Shown: positions 1 through 6,048 of the stretch, in pieces
Layout: each line of letters starts with the position of its first letter
Position numbering within the stretch: position 1 is the first letter of the stretch
Source of the DNA: Ktedonobacteraceae bacterium
Lineage (GTDB): Bacteria > Chloroflexota > Ktedonobacteria > Ktedonobacterales > Ktedonobacteraceae
Assembly (NCBI GenBank): GCA_017354095.1
Contig: JAFMRP010000030.1
Location: 1-14,517, forward strand
Length of the DNA: 14,517 nt
Direction: 5' to 3'
Translations under genes and position numbers: made by a program
The notes under the pieces: model-generated
What the model was told of the DNA's origin: nothing
The model's input: the letters and a program-made list of their open reading frames with translations, nothing else
Databases searched by the model: none

Positions 1-30
1 GGGCAAGCCAGTTCCACCGCTGGCTTGCCC
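1..30 (-). terminator. Hairpin downstream of the MurJ-like gene, possible terminator
   Basis: A perfect 11-bp inverted repeat (arms 1-11 and 20-30, 8-nt loop) lies 20 bp beyond the stop codon of the leftward flippase gene. On the minus strand any U-tract would fall outside the window, so intrinsic termination cannot be confirmed. On the plus strand no T-run follows the hairpin. Its place at the end of the operon makes a terminator the simplest reading. Confidence 0.5.
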
Positions 31-50
31 CTTCTACGGAAAAACATAAA

Positions 51-1871
51 CTATTTTTTTCCCAGTTTCGCCAGTATGGTCCCTTTGAGCAAATCCATCT
101 CTTCAACTTTGAACAAAGCGATCAGGCCAAAATAGGCCCCGGCCGATAGGCCGCCTACGACGATGACAGTGAGCAGCTGACCATACACTTTATCCAGCGA
201 GAACAAGGGCACATAGGGTAGCACAACCTGCAAGCCCCAGGCCAGTGCCACCATCACCGCCGTCGCCAGCAGGATTTTACCCAGCGCGGGCAGCATGGTG
301 CGCACATGAATAGGACCCATCACCTTGCGTAAAATCAGCAGCAGCACAACAGCATGTGTCGCGTTCTGCGCAGTATTGGCAAGAGCCAGGGCTGGCATAC
401 CGATAGTGCTGGAGAAAGGCAAAGCCACTGCGAGATAGCCAAGAATGCTCACAAAAAGCACCACAACGGGAATGATAGTGTTTTTACGTGCGTAGAATGC
501 CGCGATCAATAGCTGGTCAATCGCCACAAATGGGAGCTGGTAAGAGTAGTTTTGCAGCGCTATAGCGACCAGGTGAGCGTCTGCCGCCGTCGAGCCGCCA
601 TGCCCGAAAAAGAGCAGCGCAATTGGCCATTGCAGGACGATCAGTCCGGCGGCAGCGGGGATCATGAGTAGCAGGCCCAGGCGAAAACCGAGTGCCAGTG
701 TAGACTTAAAGCGCTCAATCTGACTATCGCGGATATGGGCGGTCAGCGTTGGCAGCACAGCGAAGGAGAGTGCCGCCGCCACCAGTCCACCAGGAAACTG
801 AATGAGTGTCGTCGCAAGCTGCATGGCCGAGTAGTTTGCAGTACCGCAGCCCTGCGGATTGTGTATAAAGCTCAAGCAAGGTGTCAGAGAAACCAGGTGC
901 TGATCGAAATAGACCAGAATTGAACTGGCAAAAAAACTGATAGACACGGGGCCATACAGCCTGAGAATTTGTTTGAAGGCAGGATGTTTCAGGTCGAGTA
1001 CCAACTTATATTTGAGACGCTCTTTGCGCAGGCCTGGGATGAGCAGGGCAATCTCACCCAAAGCACCCAACAACGCGCCTAGAGCCAGCCCATATGATCT
1101 GTAGGTAACGCTCCAACCAAGGGCAACCGCTCCAATGATAATACCAACGTGCGCGGCGGCGGTCGCGAAAGCCGTCAACCTGAATTCCTTACGCGCATAG
1201 AGAGCCGCCTGCAATACGGCAAATGGTCCGAGCATCAACGGCATTAAAAACATAATACGCGCCAATTGCGTGGTCAGCGCACGCTCATCCGCTGAGAGGC
1301 CACTGGCGACAAAGTTGACAAACCAGGGAGCGAAAAAAAAGAAGCCCAGCGCGGATATCATCATGATGAGCAGTACGAGATTCACAACAGTGTAAATGAT
1401 GCGCCGCAGTTCCTCATGCTTTTCTGGCGCGGCATAATCATTAAAGGTGGGAATAAGTGCACCAGAAACCGAACCATTGACGATAAAGTCATTAAAGGTC
1501 TGTGGGATCTTGCTAGCGAAGAAGAAGGGACCAGCAGTAGCCGAACCGGTGGCGGAAAGCGCTACCTGGCGCACCATGCCCATCACACTGCTGCCCAGGT
1601 TACCCAGCATATTCAACGTAGCCGATTTGACCATTTCACGTCGTTCGCCGTGATCCGCTTCCGGAGTCTCCACCATCTCTACGGCAGGTTCCGAAAGAGG
1701 TAATGGGCCTACGATGGGGATGATCTCCACTTCAGCGCCAGCTTCATTTGTAGCAGTAGGCTCTTCCGCCGCTTCAGCTGTATCAGTCTGTATTTCTTCA
1801 GATGACTTTTTTTTAAGATAATCTTTTGCCATATAATATAAACCGCTCCTGGTCCGTTTGCAAAGGCGCAT
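51..1871 (-). CDS. MurJ/MviN-family lipid-linked glycan flippase, divergent
   Basis: Polytopic membrane protein of the MOP superfamily, about 606 aa, against roughly 510 for typical MurJ. The ATG at 1871 was chosen because a perfect AAGGAGG (1876-1882) sits 4 nt upstream; in-frame ATGs further up would place this Shine-Dalgarno inside the gene. Residues 1 to about 78 form an acidic, low-complexity cytoplasmic extension before the first helix. About 12-14 hydrophobic segments follow. Family signatures remain (a GMVRQ segment near 101, a KIP segment near 121, an IQFPGG segment near 357). Aligned by eye to E. coli MurJ as I remember it, the essential charged positions R18, D39, R52 and R270 are Ser, Gly, Asn and Thr; only R24 is kept. 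An extra outer loop carries two Cys (332, 342). As the last gene of a glycan operon, it probably flips an undecaprenyl-linked product. Lipid II itself is less certain. Confidence 0.85.
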   Translation of the reverse strand: MRLCKRTRSGLYYMAKDYLKKKSSEEIQTDTAEAAEEPTATNEAGAEVEIIPIVGPLPLSEPAVEMVETPEADHGERREMVKSATLNMLGNLGSSVMGMVRQVALSATGSATAGPFFFASKIPQTFNDFIVNGSVSGALIPTFNDYAAPEKHEELRRIIYTVVNLVLLIMMISALGFFFFAPWFVNFVASGLSADERALTTQLARIMFLMPLMLGPFAVLQAALYARKEFRLTAFATAAAHVGIIIGAVALGWSVTYRSYGLALGALLGALGEIALLIPGLRKERLKYKLVLDLKHPAFKQILRLYGPVSISFFASSILVYFDQHLVSLTPCLSFIHNPQGCGTANYSAMQLATTLIQFPGGLVAAALSFAVLPTLTAHIRDSQIERFKSTLALGFRLGLLLMIPAAAGLIVLQWPIALLFFGHGGSTAADAHLVAIALQNYSYQLPFVAIDQLLIAAFYARKNTIIPVVVLFVSILGYLAVALPFSSTIGMPALALANTAQNATHAVVLLLILRKVMGPIHVRTMLPALGKILLATAVMVALAWGLQVVLPYVPLFSLDKVYGQLLTVIVVGGLSAGAYFGLIALFKVEEMDLLKGTILAKLGKK

Positions 1872-1875
1872 ATCG

Positions 1876-1882
1876 CCTCCTT
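1876..1882 (-). promoter_or_regulatory. Shine-Dalgarno that sets the flippase start
   Basis: On the minus strand this reads AAGGAGG, 4 nt before the ATG at 1871. It is the best ribosome-binding site in the left operon. It lies in the 39-bp gap after the nucleotidyltransferase stop, so the flippase probably starts translation independently rather than by coupling. Confidence 0.75.
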
Positions 1883-1910
1883 GCATAATCGGCAACTTCT
1901 CACCCCGCCC

Positions 1911-2423
1911 TTACAGTCGCTTGATGGCAGCAATAAGTTCGGTCGTCGAGTGATTGGGCAGATATGGAATGAGTCGTATGGTGCCACCATAAGCCAGCAC
2001 TGTTTTTGCTTCAGGCAAACGGGTGGTATCTGGCACATCATTATGAGCGCTGGCGTAGTCGCCACCTTTGACATAGATAGCGGGCCGTAGTACTTCTAAC
2101 AGTGCATTGGCTGTTGGTTCAGCAAAAATAGTGACATAATCGATGCATTCCAGCGAGGCCAGTATCTCGGCACGCTCCAGTTCTGGCACAAGAGGTCGTC
2201 CTGGTCCTTTGAGATGACGCACACTCTCATCGCTATTCAGGCCCAGTACCAGAAAGTCGCCCAATGAACGCGCTTCACGCAGATAGCGTACATGGCCCAG
2301 ATGCAGTAGATCGAAGCAGCCATTCGTAAAAACACAGCGCTCGCCAGCCTGCTGGCGGCGCTGCACCTCGGTCGCGAGTTGGGAGCGCTGTAGTACCTTC
2401 TGTGAATCCATCAAATTATTCAT
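1911..2423 (-). CDS. RfaE2/HldE C-terminal-type heptose 1-phosphate nucleotidyltransferase
   Basis: Cytidylyltransferase-like enzyme of 170 aa, matching the C-terminal half of E. coli HldE. In that family it transfers AMP from ATP to D-glycero-beta-D-manno-heptose 1-phosphate, giving ADP-heptose. The nucleotide-binding signature is clear: an FTNGCFDLLH segment with HLGH at residues 41-44. The downstream VKGGDY (118-123) and the HSTT segment near the C-terminus also match. The start codon overlaps the kinase stop as ATGA (2420-2423), so the two halves of the bifunctional HldE are separate but translationally coupled here. A second ATG lies at 2411. No isomerase (GmhA), phosphatase (GmhB) or heptosyltransferase gene is in the window. 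The family is clear; the exact nucleotide and sugar (ADP- or another NDP-heptose) are inferred. Confidence 0.88.
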   Translation of the reverse strand: MNNLMDSQKVLQRSQLATEVQRRQQAGERCVFTNGCFDLLHLGHVRYLREARSLGDFLVLGLNSDESVRHLKGPGRPLVPELERAEILASLECIDYVTIFAEPTANALLEVLRPAIYVKGGDYASAHNDVPDTTRLPEAKTVLAYGGTIRLIPYLPNHSTTELIAAIKRL

Positions 2424-3454
2424 GAAAAAAGACCTGCCAATTCTTCAGGTGTATTGCTGGCGGCGCCCAGGCGCCGCACTACCAATGCCGCCGCCGCATT
2501 GGCAAGGTACGCGGCCTCTGGCATACTCGCGCTCGCCGCCAGAGCCAGCGCATAGGTAGCCGCGACGGTATCGCCAGCGCCGTTGGGATCAACTACTTCA
2601 CTTACGTTTGGCAAATGAAAAATAGGCATATGTAGAGGTGGTTGATCGGTTTCAAACAGGCTTATTCCCTCGCGGCCACGTGTAATGAGCACGCTCTTCG
2701 CCCGACTTCCCTGCAAGAGGCGTGCGCCAGCTTCATTCAAATCGGTATCAGAATGAATGGTTATGCCAAGAGCCGCCTCAGCCTCAGGCTGATTGGGCGT
2801 GAGCGCCGTGATGCCCTGGAAACGAGAAAATGCACCATGGGAGTCAACAACAATGATTTTCTCCAGTTCACGCGCCAGGGGCAGGCAACTCTGAATGATC
2901 GCCGGGCTGATCATACCATTATCGTAATCGGAGAGCATGAGCACATCTATGGAGGGGAGCACTTCCTGAATGTAGGCAATCAATTGACTTTTATATGGCT
3001 CGCTGACCTCGGAACGATCAATGCGATCAATGCGCAATACATGCTGGCGTACGACCTGGGAGCTGCCCGCCATCACACGCGTTTTGGTGATAGTGGGGCG
3101 TGTGGAATCAGTCAATAAACCATCCTGGCACATACCCAGAGCGCCGACAGCATGGCGCAATTTACTGCCAGAGGTATCGTTGCCCACCACACCGGCCAGC
3201 AATACTTCAGCTCCTAGTGCGCTAGCATTCACCGCCACATTGGCAGCTCCCCCCGGAACAATGTATTCTTCAAACAGCTCCAGGAGCAGTACAGGTGCTT
3301 CACGAGCTATGCGCGTGGGATTACCGGTCAGGTACTCGTCGGCCACCATATCGCCGACGACCAGCACACGTTTGCCCTTAAATCCTTGAATAATAGTGTG
3401 AAGACGAGAAGCAGCTATTTCGACGTTCGATGCAGAGAGACCATCCAATGTCAT
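2420..3454 (-). CDS. RfaE1/HldE N-terminal-type heptose 7-phosphate kinase (PfkB family)
   Basis: PfkB/ribokinase-fold sugar kinase of 344 aa, collinear with the N-terminal half of E. coli HldE, which phosphorylates D-glycero-D-manno-heptose 7-phosphate at C1. Visible marks: GGAANVA at 68-74 (substrate-binding PfkB signature 1), the PTITKTRV segment near 120, LSDY near 174, TPN at 219-221, an LHMP segment near 274, and NGAGDT at 291-296 with D295 as the expected catalytic base. About 25 residues precede the usual N-terminus. The ATG overlaps the glycosyltransferase stop as ATGA (3451-3454), and an AAGAGG lies about 6 nt upstream. It pairs directly with the next gene, so both HldE activities come from one transcript. 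Assignment to a heptose kinase rather than another PfkB kinase rests on motif order and this pairing. Confidence 0.88.
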   Translation of the reverse strand: MTLDGLSASNVEIAASRLHTIIQGFKGKRVLVVGDMVADEYLTGNPTRIAREAPVLLLELFEEYIVPGGAANVAVNASALGAEVLLAGVVGNDTSGSKLRHAVGALGMCQDGLLTDSTRPTITKTRVMAGSSQVVRQHVLRIDRIDRSEVSEPYKSQLIAYIQEVLPSIDVLMLSDYDNGMISPAIIQSCLPLARELEKIIVVDSHGAFSRFQGITALTPNQPEAEAALGITIHSDTDLNEAGARLLQGSRAKSVLITRGREGISLFETDQPPLHMPIFHLPNVSEVVDPNGAGDTVAATYALALAASASMPEAAYLANAAAALVVRRLGAASNTPEELAGLFS

Positions 3455-4227
3455 CCTCGACCTCTTAAGAGTACTTTGATTGCAAATTGTGGCAGTGCCA
3501 GCATACGTCGCCAGCGGCGGGGCTCACGGTAGAGTCGAAACAACCACTCCAGGCCGATGCGCCGCATCAGTTTTGGGGCTCGTTTCTGGCGACCTGAGAG
3601 AAAATCAAAGGCGCCACCAACTCCGATTGCCACGGCCACCGGCAGGCGCGCCTGATTACGATAAATCCACAACTCCTGCGCGGGTGCGCCATAGGCAACA
3701 CAAAGCACATCGGCCTGCGCAGCACGAATGCGCTCAATAATAGCCTCTTCCTCCGCGACATCTGGAGAGCCAGCGTAGGTGCCAGCGATCTGGAGCCCTG
3801 GAGCCAATTCTCGCAAGCGCTCTGCTGCTATCTCAGCCACACCAGGGGCTGCACCCAGCAGATAAAGGCGGTAGCCCTTATCCGCGCAGAGCCGGGCCAG
3901 TTCGGGCAGCGTATCTGTACCGGTAACACGCTCAGGCGTCGGTTTGCCAAGTAGATACGTCGCCCAGACGATGCCCATGCCATCGGGAACGACAAGCGCG
4001 GCCTGGTTAATACACATGCGAAAGGTGGCATCGCGCTGCGCCATCATCACGAACTCGGGATTCACGGTAACAACCTGCTGGCACTGGTTCTGCCCAGCAC
4101 GCCGATTAAGGATAAGCTGGTCGATACGCTCAATAGTCTGAAGCCGTGTCTGGCGATCAACACGCACGCCCAGCACGTAAACTGAGTCGAGGGCATGCGA
4201 TGGCGCTGTACCTACCATATCTAACAT
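3451..4227 (-). CDS. WecG/TagA/CpsF-family (GT26) glycosyltransferase
   Basis: About 258 aa, the usual length of the family. Members add a sugar, classically N-acetylmannosamine or its uronic acid, from a UDP donor to a GlcNAc-pyrophosphoryl-undecaprenyl acceptor on the inner membrane face; this starts teichoic acid linkage units or enterobacterial common antigen. Seen: TVNPEF at 54-59, PDGMG at 81-85 (D82 aligns with the proposed TagA catalytic base), RVTGTD at 100-105, GVGGAFDFLSG at 202-212, and the basic C-terminus with RAP and GLEWLFRLYREP segments that docks on membrane. The usual GxPKQE motif reads GAPAQE (180-185), losing the Lys. The ATG at 4227 has GGTAGGA a few nt upstream. An in-frame TTG at 4239 lacks a ribosome-binding site and would overlap the upstream gene by 7 bp. 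Donor sugar unknown. Confidence 0.88.
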   Translation of the reverse strand: MLDMVGTAPSHALDSVYVLGVRVDRQTRLQTIERIDQLILNRRAGQNQCQQVVTVNPEFVMMAQRDATFRMCINQAALVVPDGMGIVWATYLLGKPTPERVTGTDTLPELARLCADKGYRLYLLGAAPGVAEIAAERLRELAPGLQIAGTYAGSPDVAEEEAIIERIRAAQADVLCVAYGAPAQELWIYRNQARLPVAVAIGVGGAFDFLSGRQKRAPKLMRRIGLEWLFRLYREPRRWRRMLALPQFAIKVLLRGRG

Positions 4228-4232
4228 AATTC

Positions 4233-4523
4233 CTACCAATTTATAATTTCAGTGTCGACCTGTGAAATTTGTAAGTCAGGACGGATTTCCTCAATATAGT
4301 GCTGCACATGCCTCAGTATCTCATCGGCGTGCTGGCTGGAATTACTCACACAGCTCATCCCCAGCGTCGTTAACTGCCAGGATTCACTATGATCAACTTC
4401 GGCTATTGCCACCTCGAACTTGTTACGCACACGCGCCGTTAGAGATTTGATAACCTGCCGTTTCTCTTTCAGAGAGTGACTGTCAGGCAGATGCAGAGTG
4501 ATTTGACAGACCCCAATAACCAT
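4233..4523 (-). CDS. DUF503 (YlxP-like) family protein
   Basis: Small protein of 96 aa matching the DUF503 family by its opening (MVIGVCQITLHLP), the SLKEKRQVIKSL segment at about 17-28, the FEVAIAEVDHSE segment and a short C-terminal beta region. In other bacteria the family often lies near ribosome-maturation genes such as rbfA, and its function is not established. Here it heads the glycan operon, with only 5 bp before the glycosyltransferase ATG; its TAG stop lies within that gene's ribosome-binding region. No clear Shine-Dalgarno precedes its ATG, which agrees with a leaderless mRNA from the promoter described just upstream. No catalytic residues can be named. Confidence 0.85.
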   Translation of the reverse strand: MVIGVCQITLHLPDSHSLKEKRQVIKSLTARVRNKFEVAIAEVDHSESWQLTTLGMSCVSNSSQHADEILRHVQHYIEEIRPDLQISQVDTEIINW

Positions 4524-4529
4524 GAGGCT

Positions 4530-4558
4530 AGTATAGCATACTCTTGCCAGAGTGTCCC
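4530..4558 (-). promoter_or_regulatory. Candidate promoter of the glycan operon, probably leaderless
   Basis: On the minus strand a -35-like GGGACA (4553-4558; 4 of 6 match TTGACA) and a -10-like TATACT (4530-4535) are 17 bp apart. The expected transcription start is about 6-7 nt past the -10 box, almost exactly at the DUF503 ATG (4523). This fits the lack of a ribosome-binding site. It is a motif match only. Confidence 0.45.
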
Positions 4559-4676
4559 CACTTCTCCCGCATTCTATGCCATATGAGCCCTGGTATCTAT
4601 CTCTGCAGCAAGGGGGTACTAACTGCCAGATTGACAGTCATAAGAGGAAAAGGAAGGATGGTTAAGGAAGATTTGA

Positions 4677-5552
4677 TTATTCCATGAGGGTATTGATCAA
4701 ATCGTGACCAAGATCAGCATCAGGTCCATCAGGATCTGTGAGGTTATATTCGCTGTACCAAGTCTCATCAGCCTCTGGGTGAGGGCCCACGACCGCAACC
4801 TTCCCCTTTCCATGAGGAGCGACCAGTGCGGCGATCTTGCCATTTGTATATGTCGCAAGCACTTGCACGCCAGTTGCACCTGGATTGAGCTGAAAATAGG
4901 GTCCATCCTGAAAATACATCCACCTCAAGTGATCCCGCCAATTGACTTGTAGAACTGTATCTTTATCGCTCGTCCAGCTCGCGCCAGGGGAATGGATCCA
5001 TTCCCCTACAGTGCCTGGTAGAACACCGAAGCCAGGTACTGTAGGGGAATCTCCAGCAAGATATCCTCCCATGCAGATACCCAGATAACGACCACCGGCT
5101 TTCACCCAGTCGGATATGACATTTGGATCGTCCAATTGACGCATTATCTTCTTGTATGCTCTACGCGCATCACCCTTGCCGCCAGGTTGAGCATAGAGCA
5201 CAGCAGACTTCAGAGTGGCGGCCGAAAGTTCCAGAGGTTCTTTGGGACCAACAAACTTTACTTCGAAGTTCCACTTTGAACTCTGAAGCAGCGCGGCGGT
5301 GGCCTCCGAACACCCCTTACATCCTCCCGGACCGCGGTACACGAGGGCCAGCGGACGGGCACCGCCTGTTGTCGCCGGATTGTTACTGCTATTGCGCCCC
5401 TGGTCTCCCAAGTGCTGTGAAAGCCAGGGAATGAATGCAACAGCACATATCAAAACAATGCTAAGAATAATAGCAAGCGTTCTCGTGGATACCTTGCTAT
5501 TCAGCACTTTCAGGCTATCCTTTATGGCTTTCAGGATTTCAGAAAATTTCAT
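4677..5552 (-). CDS. Membrane-anchored BPL_N / class I amidotransferase-like protein
   Basis: About 291 aa from the ATG at 5552. A Lys-rich N-terminus, one hydrophobic segment (about 25-43) and a Ser/Asn/Gly-rich linker predict an N-in anchor with the domain outside the cytoplasm. The rest resembles the N-terminal domain of eukaryotic biotin-protein ligase (BPL_N), a class I glutamine-amidotransferase-like fold: an LVYRGPGGC start, a QPGG segment and a GICMGG nucleophile-elbow-like segment with C160. Near the C-terminus a GPHPEAD segment supplies H258 and E260, so a complete Cys-His-Glu triad is possible. An unusual CKGC pair follows the GPGG turn. A TTG 36 bp upstream is in frame but has no ribosome-binding site and sits at the predicted transcription start. 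Divergent from the large synthetase gene. Substrate unknown; roles in amide chemistry or as a binding protein are both open. Confidence 0.75.
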   Translation of the reverse strand: MKFSEILKAIKDSLKVLNSKVSTRTLAIILSIVLICAVAFIPWLSQHLGDQGRNSSNNPATTGGARPLALVYRGPGGCKGCSEATAALLQSSKWNFEVKFVGPKEPLELSAATLKSAVLYAQPGGKGDARRAYKKIMRQLDDPNVISDWVKAGGRYLGICMGGYLAGDSPTVPGFGVLPGTVGEWIHSPGASWTSDKDTVLQVNWRDHLRWMYFQDGPYFQLNPGATGVQVLATYTNGKIAALVAPHGKGKVAVVGPHPEADETWYSEYNLTDPDGPDADLGHDLINTLME

Positions 5553-5596
5553 TTTGCGAATACCTGATCCTAACTTGCCTCTGCTCAACTATACTT

Positions 5597-5626
5597 ATAG
5601 TATTTTATATTTATCATCGATGTCAA
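5597..5626 (-). promoter_or_regulatory. Candidate promoter of the BPL_N-like gene
   Basis: On the minus strand a consensus TTGACA (5621-5626) and a TACTAT -10-like box (5597-5602; 4 of 6 match TATAAT) are 18 bp apart. The expected start near 5590 leaves a leader of about 38 nt before the ATG at 5552, which supports that start over the upstream TTG. Confidence 0.5.
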
Positions 5627-6048
5627 CCGAAATAGGTTACATCTCATCTGTTGGAGATGATCAGTCTTTTTTTCAGGAGAGAATGAAACCTGTACAAAAT
5701 TCACTTTGTTTGCGTAGCATCTGATTTTTCCGAAGGCTGTGGGAAGCCCCCAACTTTATCTCTTCATAAATAAATCAAACCACAAATTCGTTACCCTAAT
5801 AGCGCATTACATATATACGCAATATACTTGAGCGTATGTCAACAATATAATCGTGTTTTGTAGAGCATAGTCGAATATAAATTAAGCACAAAAATATTCT
5901 CTATTAAATTTAATGATCAGTAAAAAGTAGATCGCCTATAACATTTGCGTGTGGTGCGTGGGGAGAAACCTGAGGTTCAATTAATGTAGATTCGGCATAG
6001 TAGAAGGTGCGTCTGTACGACCTATCGTAGGGATGAAATGTCGATTGC
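5627..6048. other. AT-rich divergent intergenic region, no gene seen
   Basis: About 420 bp between divergent genes, visibly richer in A+T than the flanking coding DNA. It holds a TATAAT at 5846-5851 and a TATAAC at 5937-5942 on the plus strand, neither with a good -35 box at normal spacing. It also holds short inverted repeats: TCATCT/AGATGA (5644-5660), the ATACGC/GCGTAT pair (listed separately), AACCT/AGGTT (5967-5977) and CCTA/TAGG (6021-6031). These are plausible operators or leader structure for the synthetase gene. I see no ORF with coding character and no tRNA. Confidence 0.5.
5813..5839. repeat. Inverted repeat upstream of the synthetase gene, possible operator
   Basis: Arms ATACGC (5815-5820) and GCGTAT (5832-5837) are separated by 11 nt and can be extended by two further positions with one wobble. 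A TATAAT hexamer begins 6 bp to the right (5846). The position suits an operator or activator site, but a chance AT-rich repeat is possible. Confidence 0.35.

Noticed and set aside
5644..5675. TCATCT/AGATGA hairpin followed by a T-run, terminator-like on the plus strand
   Set aside because: The stem is only 6 bp and AT-rich, and no plus-strand gene ends nearby; it is more likely incidental or part of the leftward promoter region.
5299..5724. 141-residue plus-strand ORF over the start of the BPL_N-like gene
   Set aside because: It is opposite a gene with a coherent anchor-plus-domain structure, its own sequence is low in coding character, and it runs into AT-rich promoter DNA.
5964..5985. GGTTCAAT element resembling a tRNA T-arm
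   Set aside because: No matching acceptor stem, anticodon arm or D-arm can be folded around it.
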